The notes under the pieces are model-generated. The model was not told where the DNA came from. It was given only the letters and a program-made list of their open reading frames with translations, and did not search any database. Shown here in pieces: positions 1-12,447 of a stretch of 64,000 nucleotides of DNA. Positions within the stretch are counted from its first letter, which is position 1. Every line of letters begins with the position of its first letter. Location of the stretch: assembly GCA_016508695.1 (NCBI GenBank), contig VNKQ01000019.1:248001-312000 (forward strand), given 5' to 3'. The DNA comes from Hyphodiscus hymeniophilus (Eukaryota > Ascomycota > Leotiomycetes > Helotiales > Hyphodiscaceae). Position numbers and translations under genes: made by a program.

Positions 1-1215
1 ATTATTAGGTTGGAAGGATCTTGATGTGGGGAGGACAGCGCTAGAGCGCCAAGGCTTTGCGCTTGGGCTACAGTAGGGGATAGGTTTTGACAGGCGAGCC
101 GTTGCAGTGAATCAGTACAGAACCACCAACCAATAGGTGATTAACTAAGAAACTGGCAGCTATTAACTCAGTAAATGCTGCAAAATTGTCGAAATGTTCC
201 GAAGTTCAAGTGTACGGTGATTCGATATACGGCGCAATATAAAATATAGTCAAAGCCCAACTGCCTGCAGGTGGGCATTGATGGGAGGAGGCCTTTCGAG
301 GCCTTGACTGATGAGTCGTCTCAAATACAACAGGGGGGTCACATGGCTTGTCATTAGATCTATGTGTATATATATATATATCTCTCTCTCTCTCATAGAT
401 ACATAAACCCATATATACATACGAAAGAAACTTATACATTTTTCTAGCTTCTGATCATTTCGCTTACTCCTTAGCTTTACTCCGTATCAGTTGTTGTGGA
501 ATACAACAATAGTATTTTGTCCTTTTCCCCTATGCTCTAGCTGCAGCCACTGCCAAGAACTGAGGCTGTCGCAGTTTCGAAAGGGGCTGCGCTACGATAT
601 GCTATTATGATACTATCCTATAATACCATACCACTATCCATGCGTTGTTACTCCTATCTCCCAATATCATTCCTGTTCCACAGGGTCATCACCGAGAAGA
701 AGCCTGCAAGACAGAGCACAGAGAAGAAGCCGCTTTGAACATGGTCAACCATAAACAGGAATTCCTGTTAATTGATTTCAAGGTGCTCGCGATTGTCAGG
801 ACTCGGGAGCCTTGTAAGCGGTGTCAGATGGACTCGGATTATCCAGGGCGTTGACCAGAAGTCTGAGGAACGCTCTGGCTGTTACAGTAGAGCTTATTTA
901 TTTATAGACTTTGTTTTGATGCCGTCTCTTCTTCATCACCATTCGCTGAGTTGGAACGCCTGGAACAACAAACAGCAGATCCTCCTTTTTCTCTTTCGCC
1001 CCTCTACCCCTATCCAATTTTCGGCTACTCTACACTGCCACACTCTACAAGCCACACCTAGTCCCAAACTTCTTCGACAAAGGACTTCTCGGCCACCGTA
1101 CAAGCTTCGTTGACGACAGCATCAAATATGGTATATCCTGGATGAGCTGAAACTTCTTCTGTCACGAGTTACTAGTCTCCCGAGAAACAAACATCCTTTC
1201 CTTCACGTCATCAGG
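1..1215. other. intergenic, no supported gene
   Basis: No open frame here has recognisable protein character or good splice signals. It holds a TA/TC microsatellite and, toward its end, pyrimidine-rich sequence that may be the promoter or 5' UTR of the CBP4 gene that follows. Confidence 0.6.
367..394. repeat. (TA)7(TC)7 compound microsatellite
   Basis: Seven TA units run directly into seven TC units. It is a simple-sequence repeat, probably length-variable between strains. Confidence 0.95.
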
Positions 1216-1716
1216 ATGCCTCCCAAACCCACAAATTGGAGAATGTATAGCAAGATGGTGCTTGCGTGCGTCCCTCCCTCTTTGCTTGTCTTCCTCTCTC
1301 CCCTCCTCCAAAGATTCTTAAACTAATTCCATCCCCTCCAGTGGCGCAGTATGTGGCATCGGCGGTCCAGCGTTGATAATCTGGGTCACTCCTTCTGAAG
1401 AAGAGCTGTTCCTGAGATACAACCCCGAGCTACAAAAGCGGAGTTTGGAGAACCGGAAGGGGAAGCAGGAGGACTTTGATAACTTCGTGGGGAAGCTGAA
1501 GGAGTACTCCAAGTCGGACAAACCGAGTACGTGCTGCAATTGGGATCGAAGAGGGATTTCTGCTGACTGTGTGTAGTCTGGGAAGCTGCTGCGATTGATG
1601 AGAAGAAGACACGAGATGGAAAGATCGTCGAGCAGGCTAGGTTGATGGAAGAGATGAGGGCGAGGAAGGAGGAGATCCGGACGTCGCAGAGTCTGGTACC
1701 TGGCGGAAGCTTGTGA
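1216..1716 (+). CDS. CBP4: Cbp4, assembly factor for mitochondrial complex III
   Basis: Cbp4 is a small inner-membrane protein that helps cytochrome b enter the bc1 complex. Three exons are inferred: 1216-1265, 1342-1526 and 1577-1716, giving 124 residues. The introns are GTGCGT...CCAG (76 nt) and GTACGT...GTAG (50 nt). The joined product starts MPPKPTNWRMYSKM. Next comes a single hydrophobic segment (about residues 16-32, GGPALIIWV), then the family block TPSEEELFLRYNPELQKRSL and a charged tail with FVGKLKEYSKSDKPIWE. Length and motif order match fungal Cbp4. The start is the first ATG before the conserved N terminus. The split of a short hydrophobic exon is why no long single frame covers it. 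Recognition is by remembered family motifs. Confidence 0.88.
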
Positions 1717-2343
1717 ACATAAGTATGCCGGATAAGTATACGACGGATACAATGAGTGTACAATATGGCGTTGGGGAATGGTTGGCATTGGGGCTCAAGA
1801 GTGTCTTGTCGAGCGAATCCATGTCGATGTACGATTGTGGGTTGGAAGAGGTCACAATGACGCTCTGACTCGAAATTCGAGTGTATTGCGAACTCGGAAT
1901 AATTCTCCATCGGAGTCTCGGCCCTGGTCATTCTTTATCAGATGGGTAGACCATTCTCTTCATTCTATCATGCTTTTTCTTGCTGCCATGCCATAGAGAG
2001 TGGCGAAATGTAAAGGACGAGAGTGTGCAGTTCAGTATCGAATTCGAGCTTCTTGTCTTTGAAGAGACACACACCGACTTTGCATCATCAAGGGTTACCG
2101 TATTCCGACCTCAAAGTGAACTTCGGTAGCGAAGCGAGAAGGCACAACGAAGGGACGCCGACCTTTTCCATTCACTCGGATCCGTCATCCAATCTCTCGA
2201 CGCACTTGAAAAATTAAATTCCCGACACAAGCAAACAGCACTTGAACTTTGGCAACAACAACAACGACGACAGCAACGTCAACAACGTCAACATCGACAT
2301 TAACATTAGCAACGCCTGTGTCCAACACCCGACATACGATTCC

Positions 2344-3970
2344 ATGGCGCACTCACACGCGTCGATGATTGTTCTACCCTCTTCCGAGTCCAAACTGGAC
2401 GAAACTCTGGCCTCTCACCCGTGAAGCCTGGTTCTTCGCAACTGTTGTCCCTCTCAAATGAGGTTGTCGGGACTATTGTCGGCTTCCTCACGCAGTCGGA
2501 TCTGTACTCGCTCTCTCTTGCATCTCGCCGTCTCTATGACAACACGTCTCGCCTACTGTATAAGGATGTAGACGTTAACGCACGATCAAACTTCTCTCAG
2601 GTTGTGCGCACCTTTCGCACAAACCCTCATCTGTTGCGGCAAGTCCGAAAGTTCCATCTCACTCTTCCAACTCTTCCTTATGATGAGGTAAGGGAAGACA
2701 AGGAAGCAATGCTACGTACAGTTGACATTGTCCATGAGATGACCGAGCTGGAGGAACTCGAAATCGTATTTGAGCCATTCGATGACCATCTTGATGTCGC
2801 TCTTCCAACTATGCTCGCTCAGTCGCTGACCTCATGTGAGTATCTGATAAACCTACCTATATCACGTCAAGACTATATCACGTCAAGAGGTAGCTGATCT
2901 GGATTGTGCTTGTCTGTAGGCACCGTGAAGCTTCACAACTTCTCATTAGTCTCTTCTATAGGTACTGTCGGATGGGATGTGAAACAATGTGCTGCAATTC
3001 TCCACCACAAGCCTCTCAAACGATTACACCTTCGCCCGGTTGTCTGGTATATAGGACATCCTGGCCCTGGCAATAACGATACAGATCTAGAAGAACTCAC
3101 GCTCGTTGACTGCGAGTCTGCAAGCGAGTTGCACGCCATCCTCTCTTTCCCACGCAGCCTGAAATCCTTGACTATATGCACGAGCTCTGACAGCTACTTT
3201 GGTGGACATGGACAGATAGATGTCACATATAGCGAAGCCTACTTTCACGTCATTAGCCGCACCTCAGCAGCTTCATCATTGGTTTCATTAAAGTTGGACC
3301 TTACCAATACTGGGTTTTTGATGCCTGCCATGCCAGGTGTACACGAGCTTCACGGAGTCAAGCACTATGACATTACGCCACATCTCCTGGTACGTGTATT
3401 CCTTGGTACTCTCTCTCTCTTTCTGCAGAATATCTCGAGACCTAGTGACTCGGCTGTCTTCATTTTTATCAGGTAACAGCTTTCACAAGCGATTAGAAAC
3501 CAGCTGGCAAAGCCTTCGTGTTCTAAAACCGAGAGAACAATGTTAATCAAGACATTTCACAGGAGAAAAACGTCGAACGAATCAAGATGGTCGCGCCCAA
3601 CTTTGACTGGCCGCCAGCAAGACCGGTTTGCCCCATCGAGCATCTGCTTCCGCCAAATATTGAGGTCTTGAAAGTCGGTCCCTGCGAATGGATCCCCCAG
3701 AAGCTCTTTGAGCTCGTCGAAGCCAAGACGTACCATTTTACGAAGTGGCGCCAGTTAGTGGTCGAAGTCAATCCCCATGCTAATATTAAGATTACATCGT
3801 CTCACGATATCGCTTCCAACTTGTTTATGTTGGAGGAAGCATGTGGCAAGGTGGGATTACAGCTGGTGTTCCAGTACAGTGGCGTGTGCAATCAGAACGA
3901 ATCTTACTTGAGGTTTGATGACAGTTTGAGCGAAGATGAATACTTTGCTGCGTTGTTTCTACCGGACTAG
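2344..3970 (+). CDS. F-box protein with LRR-like C-terminal region
   Basis: Likely a substrate adaptor of an SCF ubiquitin ligase. An F-box-like motif (LLSLSNEVVGTIVGFLTQSD followed by LYSLSLASRRLYDNTS) lies near the N terminus. Leucine-rich stretches follow, with spacing typical of fungal F-box/LRR proteins (LKRLHL, LEELTLVDC, LKSLTI, LVSLKLDL). One model uses exons 2344-2370, 2427-2835, 2920-3389 and 3563-3970 (437 residues). Intron 2836-2919 (GTGAGT...GTAG) is clear. The start is weak: the F-box frame has no ATG of its own before residue 90 or so, so I join it to ATG 2344 through a 56-nt intron. The third intron (3390-3562) is also uncertain because it skips a coding-looking stretch (see findings). 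Substrate unknown. Confidence 0.7.
2857..2888. repeat. 16-bp perfect tandem duplication in an intron
   Basis: The unit CTATATCACGTCAAGA occurs twice back to back inside the first clear intron of the F-box gene. Confidence 0.9.
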
Positions 3971-4413
3971 GTTGGTGCAGGAGGTGGCGTGCAAAAAGAC
4001 ATAGGCTTTGTGTCAGAAATATAGTTATGTATATTAGATAGAAAGTGGCAGGGTGAACTTTCTGTATTTTCATCTTCACTATGATGTATTCACGCTATGC
4101 GTGCTCCCAAATGTTCTGAATATTTTTAATAGTATGAGACACCAGAGTACAAGGAATGTGTGACAAAGTAGCCAGGCTATACTAACCGTATCGAGCTCGG
4201 TGAGAAAGCTTGAGCGACCATGTATGACTGTTTCTGTTCCCTTCAATAGACTATGTGAAAAACGCATTCATTTATGATTGGAAGTCGCTGGCTGCTTGCT
4301 TCATTGACAGACAGTATGTGTATTCAATGGAAATCCGCAAGAATCGTCCTTACCTACTCCACATCTCTCCATTCTATGTTCAACCTTTTAACAACATCAG
4401 AACCACTTCAAAG
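3971..4413. other. intergenic
   Basis: Sequence between the 3' ends of the convergent F-box gene and the small Cys-rich gene. No further gene or RNA is recognisable. Confidence 0.6.
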
Positions 4414-4755
4414 CTAAGACTTCTTCCGGCCAAACGGATTTAGTATCCAAGCACCATCATGCCAACACTCCTCTCTACGTCTTTGACCTGAACCTCCGCT
4501 GCTTCTCATAGTAGCGTATTCCATCAACTCCGTAATCTCCACGATGCCTTGCGCGCAAGACGTACATTTACAACGTGAGAACATCTCACGAGGCTCGGTC
4601 TGCCCCATCAGTTCGAAGAGTGTGGGACATACATACGCCGCTGAAACTGTAAGGGCGCCTCCCCTGAGGATGGTAGCTTGTTTGAGCTGCTCGCAGGCCA
4701 CGGTGCGTTGTTCCGAGTGTCCGCATCGGTGGTGGAGAGTTAGTCTCATGCACAT
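4414..4755 (-). CDS. small cysteine-rich protein of unknown function
   Basis: Single-exon frame of 113 residues starting MCMRLTLHHRCGHSEQ. Cys and His are spaced as in many short fungal proteins that carry an H-x-CGH motif (C2, H8, H9, C11, H13, C21), and a second pair CKCTSC occurs in the middle. The pattern suggests metal binding, which is inference. No signal peptide is evident. The tail is basic (GRKKS). It lies alone on the minus strand between the F-box gene and the CorA-like gene. I do not recognise a named family. The ATG and the intact frame support a real gene. Confidence 0.62.
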   Translation of the reverse strand: MCMRLTLHHRCGHSEQRTVACEQLKQATILRGGALTVSAAYVCPTLFELMGQTEPREMFSRCKCTSCAQGIVEITELMEYATMRSSGGSGQRRREECWHDGAWILNPFGRKKS

Positions 4756-6045
4756 TTTGGATGTGTCCCTGGTGCGTTAAGGAATGATTGTTTTTATTTT
4801 GCAAAAGTGGGGAATGAGGAGGATTCTTGAGGTAGAGGGATTGAAATATACAGGAACACAGTGTTCTTACATTGCTTTATGTGCTGGCATGTATTGTAAG
4901 TAGTACAAAGAGTCTTCAATGACTTTGCGGAGGCACAAAGAATATAAGGAATAATGTGCTCTTGACGAGCAGGGGCTTTGCCGGGTTCGACGATACAAAT
5001 GACAGATAAAGAAAGCGAAACGGAAATATGGTTCAAGGGATATCCTATTGTTTCTTTCTATTTTAAGACTTGTCACGTGCGACATTTTTGTAAATAATGA
5101 TACGTGGAAAGAAACATAGTATGCAAAATAAAACGCACAACTTCGTGCCTTCCCTTACAGTAGTCAGCTCTTGGAGCAAAACCGCGAATGATTGATTTCA
5201 CGTAAGGAAGCTTGATTAGTTTCATTTCGAACCAAAGTATTTCCACGCCATTCATAACTTTCCACCGGATGTTTCTGGTTCAATATGAATCTTCACATCA
5301 CGTATCCTGCGACTTGACATTCGCCTACAGTCTATCTCTCCTGAACATCCACTCAAACGCTCTCAAAACAATCTAAGGATAATGCCGATCAAATACCGAA
5401 AAACAGAGTCTGAGATTGTGTTGAGAAAGTATATCAGAACGGCAAAGCTGACAGCAATCTGGCGTCGATTTCGAGGACCGTATGTATCGAGGCAATAAAA
5501 CCCTTGTGAACCCTTCGACAAGGACACAGTTCGAGAAAAGCGATATGTCGGCGAGGTGGCGACCCCTATTAATGGGACAACATTTAATCTGGACGTCAGA
5601 GGCCATTTCCTGAGAGTTGGATTATGACAGTATGCCCTTTGGCCGCGCGTGTAGAACGTTTCTGAAATGCTCGGAATGCGCGAAGCCTATGAAGGAACCC
5701 TTAACTGGATCGAGGGATGCAGCCCTCCCACCCCCCTTCAAGAGCTGCGGATATTTCACGGATAACAGGTCACGCAGGTTCTCTTGGATGTAACGATCCC
5801 CATTGCCCAACGTCGAGGAGCTTCGATTGTGAGCTCAGTCACAGTAAAGAAAGTGCTGAACAAAGACGACCTCTTGTCCGGCCTTCGAATGTGGATCATA
5901 TCACTTGCTTGAACGGACAGATTCTCTCAACCTATTCAATAAATGAGGAATTGGTGGAGTCAAAAAAAGGGACTGTATTTCACCATGGCTTTTCTACCCC
6001 CTTGATTTTACCAGCATTGGTCATCCTCACAATTCGGCAAGCACT
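4756..6045. other. intergenic, no supported gene
   Basis: About 1.3 kb with only short frames on both strands. None can be joined by convincing splice sites into a recognisable product. It contains the upstream region of the Cys-rich gene and the downstream region of the CorA-like gene. Confidence 0.55.
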
Positions 6046-7669
6046 TCAGACCATTTGCTGAAGAGGCATTGGCTGAGCTCCTCCTACGATACGCTGTTGT
6101 AATCTGCTCTGATACCTATACCACGCGTACATGACCAGCAGTGTCAACGGAATAGCAATGACCCAGATCAGCCAGAAATATGGAGACATCCGGATTGGCC
6201 CTTCATTCAATTCGCTGCTAAGATAGAAGAATGGCGTGCTGAATATTGTCTGTCTCATCATCAGCAATCTCGTCCAACATGTGTCGATATCATGGACATA
6301 CTGCAACTGCGGTGCAAGGGAGAAACACCAACGTCATGGCCGCAATCGTTTTCATGGAGCTGCTGTCTGCTTTCATGATTCTCGAATCCGCTTGCGTTAC
6401 AAGGTTGAACGACTATACGATCATGTTAGTCGTTATTATATGGCTGCCGCGTATTGATTCGCACCAAGTTGATCATATTTTGAGTCCTCTTTTCCAAACT
6501 CTTCAAACGCAGATTCGTGGAATTGAACAGCAGTTTTCTATAGCGAAAATTGGCCTTCGTTTCCAAAGCAGATGGGAACATTGTCACGTCCTTCGTGACT
6601 TGGTCATGATAAGCTCTCAAAGATTCTAGAGTCGCCATAACAGCTTCCGCGCCTTCCAAAAGGTAGATTTCATGCTTCGAGAGCATGTGGAGGCCGACGA
6701 AATCCAAATGGTCCGCAGCAGATCCTGGAAGATTGGCAGACCTGAGGATTTTCTGGACTGTATCTCAGTATCCTTCTGGAACAGATTACCTGCCTGGTAC
6801 CTACCTCTTCTTCCTGGCCATACACTTGTGCGAGATTCCAGGCCAGGCGGTCTACTTGCGTGTACAAGCACTCAAATATCACATTGTACAGACAATATGG
6901 GTCCTCCACAATGGCTTGCCACGATGTGTGGCTTGATATTTCATCGAATCTTTCCCACAGAGACGGTCCTCCTCCAAACACAATCAAGCTTACTTCCTGT
7001 CGGTTTTTGCTTCTGTCTGTCCACTTCGTCTTCAAACAGTACGCAGACCGGACCCAACTGAAGTCGGATTGACTGAGTTGTCTCTCTATTCCGGCTGTGT
7101 TCTGGTCAACAATCCGTTTGACTCCGCCGACTTCTACAACCGGAATGTTCTTGCAGAGGAAGTGGAACCACGAGTCTGGAATATTAGTAGAAGCCAAATA
7201 TCCAACCCAGATCACGTACATTCGGCTTCGATCTTCTCATGGCAGGTTCCAAACGAACAAGCAATATTGTGTAACCTCTCGGAGACGAAAGAACCTGGTA
7301 TGGAGTATAATCGGTACAAAGATAATAAGTCTTTGACATTCTCCGAAGTTGGTAAATCGAGAGGCGCAAAGCTTTGTTCATGATCAGCAACCCATCCCCA
7401 ACTCAGCCTGGGTGAACGGATTATCTACACAATTCTTAGTGGACAGGATGGCCTTTCAGAGAGCTCTTCTATTGTGCAGCCTGGCATGCGCGTGCCGGTA
7501 ATCTCATCTACTTTACGTTATTGACTGCAGCACAAGATTCGTGTCGTTCCTTGCCTTGTGCCCACTCAAAGCCACCGAAAATCAAAGGATCGTGCGAGAC
7601 TTTTTCGTCCTTACGAGCTTCGTTTTCAAAGGCGTTATAAGAAGATTGATTTTGGTGAGCATGATCCAT
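6046..7669 (-). CDS. CorA-like Mg2+ transporter-type fungal membrane protein
   Basis: Six exons (7517-7669, 7220-7424, 6805-7175, 6465-6752, 6302-6412, 6046-6249) join in frame to 443 residues. All introns are GT-AG and 44-92 nt. Motifs of the fungal CorA-like family appear in order: SWGWVADHEQSF, DSWFHFLCKNIP (written YSWFHFLCKNIP after splicing), FSWVRSAYCLK, LDFVGLHMLSKHEIYLLEGA, FNSTNLRLKSLEKR, then SFNLVTQADSRIMKADS and MTLVFLPCTAVATIFSTPFF. The last block is the first transmembrane segment. A second follows (FWLIWVIAIPLTLLVMYAWY). The canonical CorA GMN loop is not seen between them, so Mg2+ transport is uncertain. Many fungal members are annotated only as CorA-like. Confidence 0.82.
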
Positions 7670-8692
7670 GACTCCAAAGAACCGGATATGATTGTATCAA
7701 AGTTTGACATTTCTGTTTTGACTGAAATCCCAATTGGTCTCGACTTGGCAAGCTCCTCCCCACGGTTTTGGCCCCCATGAAGGCTGTCTGCTTCCCCCGC
7801 CTCCACAATAATAAGCTCTGCAGGAGCTGAATCCAATCGTCTGCATGTCAAGCCAAATTCTACGTTTTAAACCAATGATGGTTCGCCAGCAGCTGCACTG
7901 CGACTCTGCTAGTCTACAAAGCCTCTTATCTCCCTCCTCTAAGCTTTCCTCGCTTGGAGCTTGTTACTGAATCTCCTCAATCAGTTTTGGCGGGCTTCCA
8001 GAATGTGTTCTACGGGCTGCCTGTCCAGTCACACCATGCTCTATTTTTATCGACTTGCTCTCCCAGATTATCTCTCACTTTACTCGTGGGACCGCACATT
8101 AGGGTTACATTTTGATTCATTCCGCCTTCCAGAGGCACAGCCCCCACACAATTAGCCTTCTTGCATGCAGAGAGCCGCAACACGCCCACAGCCTTACGCC
8201 CAGCTTGTACTGTGAAGCGTGAAGATGGGGTGATTTTGCAACTGCTCTTTCCGAATCTATTGATTCTGCATGTGCATTCCCTAGCCCCCTCTTTCGTCGA
8301 TTTAGTACCTGAGTAGTGTGCTAGGGATAGACAACGCATTTTGCAGCAGACAGTCCAGCCTCGTCTCCCGTCTGTACTTTATTTATAGCCGCATGGAGGA
8401 TGCTTATGCTTGTATCTTTATTCTATCACACGCCCGTCTCGCTAATGCATGTGCCTTCATGTATCAAACAAGATGGTGATCACCTGCGAAACCTAATGCT
8501 ACCTTATGCCATAGCCTAACTTCACTTCACATGAAAATCACAGGTTTTGTTGAATCCTGGCTTCGAATAAACTATATCTTCCCAGTGTAGTCTCTCTTCG
8601 TTTTAAGCCAATTGGTTTTTTTCTTTTAATTTTGATAATTTGTAGCTAAAAGTGCCGCATATTGATGCTTCGACAATCACACAGCATAAAGC
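7670..8692. other. divergent intergenic region
   Basis: Sequence between the CorA-like gene (-) and the HET-like gene (+). It presumably holds both promoters. No gene or RNA structure is recognised. Confidence 0.55.
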
Positions 8693-11600
8693 ATGGTAAG
8701 ATATCAAATGCTGAGATACTTTGTCACTAACCCTCCCAAGTCTTCACCCTATGGATTGCCTTACGGGTCGCCGGCTCCAAACGGAAGTCCTAAAACAGGA
8801 ACGCCGGCACATGGAGGCAATGTGGACCCCTTCGCGATGTCATTCAGAAGAGGGGACAGCACTCCGGTATGGATGAAATCCAACGAATGGTCAATGTAGC
8901 AACTAACCAGATGAAGACATCAGCGACCCATCCTGCTCAACCCGGTGCCCCGATGCGATCAACACCATCTTCTCCCCCAACACAGTACCCACCAACTCAC
9001 GGGATTGCTCGTGTGCCAGTGGGCCCAAAGAATCTAAGCTACGATGGTGCTGCAGGATATGCTGGGCAGACAGCGTATATGGGCTATGCCACCGAAGTAC
9101 GTCCTCGGCAATAGCTTGAATTTCGACTTTAGACCGACTGACGTTATTTAGAAATCAACAGCAACTTCAAACACGCCAGCACCCACGAAAGGAGCAGCTC
9201 CCCCGATACCCATTTGGGTAAGCAGTGCAAACCTTAATTCCAATGCACAGCTCCCAAAGGTCAGTGTCTCGAAGAAAGTTGGCGGGTTTCTTCGAAAGTT
9301 CGTTGGTTGATTTACCGGGAAGCAGGACGGCACATATACTCATGATATTGAGCGGGAAGCTACACGGAGTCTGAAACATAAACATGTACGGTAGTCTATT
9401 ATTTTGTCTAACAACTTCTTGTCTTGAAACTTCCCACGCAGGTCTTTAGTGACGAACTTACTGACTTGCTAAAGGACGAATCGACCCGGACTCTCCTCCG
9501 TGGCTATACTGGCAACTTCTTTTCAAAGTCTTCCAAGCTTCAGTTGCGCTCGCCACATTCGATTCAAATGCCAGGGTACGCCGCCCCTTCTGAGCAGAAA
9601 TACAGGCATCAAGACAGCCTGCAGCGAGTCTACGAAGGGTCATTCGATGACAGGTATCTGGACCCTCTCACTGGTCGAGTGAAAGAGCTGGTTGTCCAGT
9701 GCACAGATAAGGTCTACCGCGGGCCAAAGAACTCGACATACAAAAGAACTTTCATCAGGAATGTTGCGCCCATCACACTGAGGATCGCGAACTGGCCAAG
9801 CGACAAGTTTGAAGAAGATAAAAGTAAGTCTTCCAAACACTGGTCAAAATTCCTCTTCCTAGTGCGGTGGCCTATCACTTGCTATGCGCTGAATCATCTT
9901 GTAAGTTAGCTCTTTTACTTAAGAAGTCTTCTAATATGCTTCATCGAGCGCTCACGCATGGTAGATCGGCATTCCTGCACTCAGTTCTCAAGGCAAAGTG
10001 GTAAATCAAGGAAATTATGATTCATTCCCATATCGATACTGGGGCTACTGCAAAGTTACTCGCAATGCAATTGAGGAGGGCATCAAGCCTTTCACAACCG
10101 GCATGGCACCTCGTTCGTCAAAAAATGTGGATAGTAATCGTATCCTTGAGCCGACTTCGCTATGCTTCGTTACCGACGAGCAGTTTGGACGATGCCGGGC
10201 AGTCGGAGATTGGAAGAATGATCCCGACAACCAGCAGCATCACAAAAAGTGCCCAGAGTACTTGTTCATTGCATATACTTCAGAGCATTTCAATGAGAAC
10301 TCTCCGGAAGATGTCTGCGCCCTGCATGAGATCGCGACAAAAGCAACGAGAGATGCAGGTCTAAAAGCGTACTGGGTTGGAATGAGCTGTATGAACCCGG
10401 ACACTTTGGAAGACGACGTGTTTCGAATCAGTGACGTCGTGCGTGGGGCTCACTCTCTCGTTATAATTGTTGGCCCGGGACCACGAGATCTGGAAGGCCA
10501 GGCCACGATACAGTCGATGCTGCAACATTGGGGATCAAGACTATGGACATTGCCAGAGGCGTTACTTATCACTCCCCACAAACCGATCACTGTGTACTGC
10601 AGAGGTTTTAGTAAGACACTAGTTCTTCCCAAAAACAAATTTGCTGCAATGGTTTGGAAGGATTCCACAACTACGCGACAACTAATGGATCATTATGAAG
10701 GGAATCTGACTTTGAGTCGGCTTGAACTTCAGAGCATAGCAATACACTGCCTGTTTTCGAGAGAAACAACTCAATTCTTCCATGTAAGTATTAAAGCTCA
10801 TTCCTGCCTGGGAATAAATCTCTGAATATCCAAAGGGAGATCACTCATACGTCCTGATGGGCTTGCTACGTCAGAGGCCGAAAATAGACCCCACAGATAC
10901 TTCGTTCCAGGCCTTCGCTCGTTTATCACTTGCAAATGACAGTGACTTGCTGCTTGAGCGATTGATGTGTATACTGCCCCGAGATCCAGAGCAGCACTGG
11001 TCCTCCGTGGAAGACGCCTACGGAATCAATCTCTGGGATGTTTATCCGACCTGTCAGGTTGCTGGAATTTGCGAAAACGACAGCGTCCTACTGGATGGAG
11101 CTTTTGGAGCCACAATTCACTGGGACAAGTTCCGCAAGGTGGCCAACACTCGAAATATGAAGACTCTGAAGCGGATTGCGGCCCAATCCGCCCTCCACGG
11201 AGCTCCAGCTTTTCTCCTCATAGGGCTACTCCTGTGGCGCGGTGCATGGGATTTCCATGCTTTCCTGGAACCTTTTTTGAAGGCTGAAGCGGCAGCCAAA
11301 GGCAGTGTATTTAGCCTTAGTGCAGATGCGAGCGCTGTCATTGACGAGATTGTCGCGAAACATGCCGTTACGCATCTCGAACATTGGGCCATATTTATCG
11401 GAGTGATAGGTTTCTTCCTCATCGCAGAGGCGTGTATAGTGTTCATGGCCTCTCCCTGGATTACCCGAATCCTCTATGGAGGAAAGCTCTGTAAGCAGTC
11501 TACCAAGGACAACTGCTTCTTGCCATCCAAAAGCTGACTTTCTCCTTTTAGGGAACACACAGGCTTGGCTTTTCGGCTTTGAGGGTTACGCTGACCTGGA

Positions 11601-12033
11601 AACGATCGAGGCTCAGATTTTTGGCTCTCATATGCGCCGCCTTCGATGGAGCACCTATGGCTCTCCTCTGTCCCGCCATCACAGAAACGAGTTCGATGAG
11701 TGCGTGGGGGTAGATCCAACCAGTGACCCTGCCATTCGTCAGAAAGTGGAAGATGCTATTGTTGACGAAAGGGCCGGTTTCATGCGTGTATTCACCTTGA
11801 TTGATACTCATACCATGACAGTGACGCTTTTCGAGGCAGTGAGACCGCCCGTGGCAGTGCTACTTTGCGGGACCGAAGGAGGCATGCAGCGTGCCATTGG
11901 ATGCTCCTACCAATGGAATACAGGGACTTGTTTCCGGGAGACAGTGCTTAGAATGGAGACAACGGTTTTGGAGAAAATGTCTAGAGTCGCCAGATTCAGG
12001 TTGGGGGTCAATAGGGACTCTTCGTCACAGTAA
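8693..12033 (+). CDS. large conserved fungal membrane protein with HET-like domain
   Basis: Ten or more exons give about 938 residues. The ATG (8693-8695) is followed at once by a 45-nt intron (GTAAGA...CCCAAG), so the protein begins MSSPYGLPYGSP. A Pro/Ser-rich N terminus (about 1-130) precedes FSDELTDLLKDESTRTLLRG, YLDPLTGRVKELV and GPKNSTYKRTFIRN. A HET-like core follows: CPEYLFIAYTSEHF, AYWVGMSCMNPDTLEDDVFR, WGSRLWTLPEALL and GDHSYVLMGLL. Two hydrophobic helices come next (APAFLLIGLLLW; WAIFIGVIGFFLIAEACIVF), then WNTQAWLFGFEGYADLETIE and a C terminus with RVFTLIDTHTMTVTLFEAVR. Homologues are often mislabelled as 3-hydroxyisobutyrate dehydrogenase. HET-type domains are linked to allorecognition cell death, but a role here is unproven. 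An in-frame TGA at 9308-9310 must fall in an intron (9218-9325) or is a nonsense mutation. Confidence 0.8.
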
Positions 12034-12443
12034 CATGCACTATTGAAGCTCATTGGGTGAGAATATTTTTCATACCCGAAGTTCATATCTTGGTTTTATG
12101 TTGCCTTGGAGACATGTAATGCATTCTCGAATGTTGTAGATGAAAATCAAAACTGGAATGCTTGTGCAGATCTATGTACAATATGAGTGAGACAACTATC
12201 CGGGCTTGGACGCCAATCTTTTGATAAATACAAAATGTCGATATGCTCAAAATAATATTCGAACATGGGGAGGACCCCGCATACCAAAGATATGTCAATG
12301 CATTCGTCATGGCCACTCGCTATCTAGCAGGAATTCTTTCCCTTGATCTCATTCTATATTGATAGTAGAATACAGCTTGATACTGAATACAATACGGAAT
12401 AACTTTGAGTTCTTAGATTTAATTTCGAGAGCCATTCACCTCA
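12034..12443. other. intergenic up to the transposon edge
   Basis: Normal-composition 3' flank of the HET-like gene. It ends at the GGGG target duplication of the LTR element. No gene is seen. Confidence 0.6.
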
Positions 12444-12447
12444 GGGG
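12444..12447. other. target-site duplication, left copy (GGGG)
   Basis: GGGG directly precedes the left LTR (TGAAACGGG...). The same four bases directly follow the right LTR (...CTCTACA GGGG). Confidence 0.75.
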
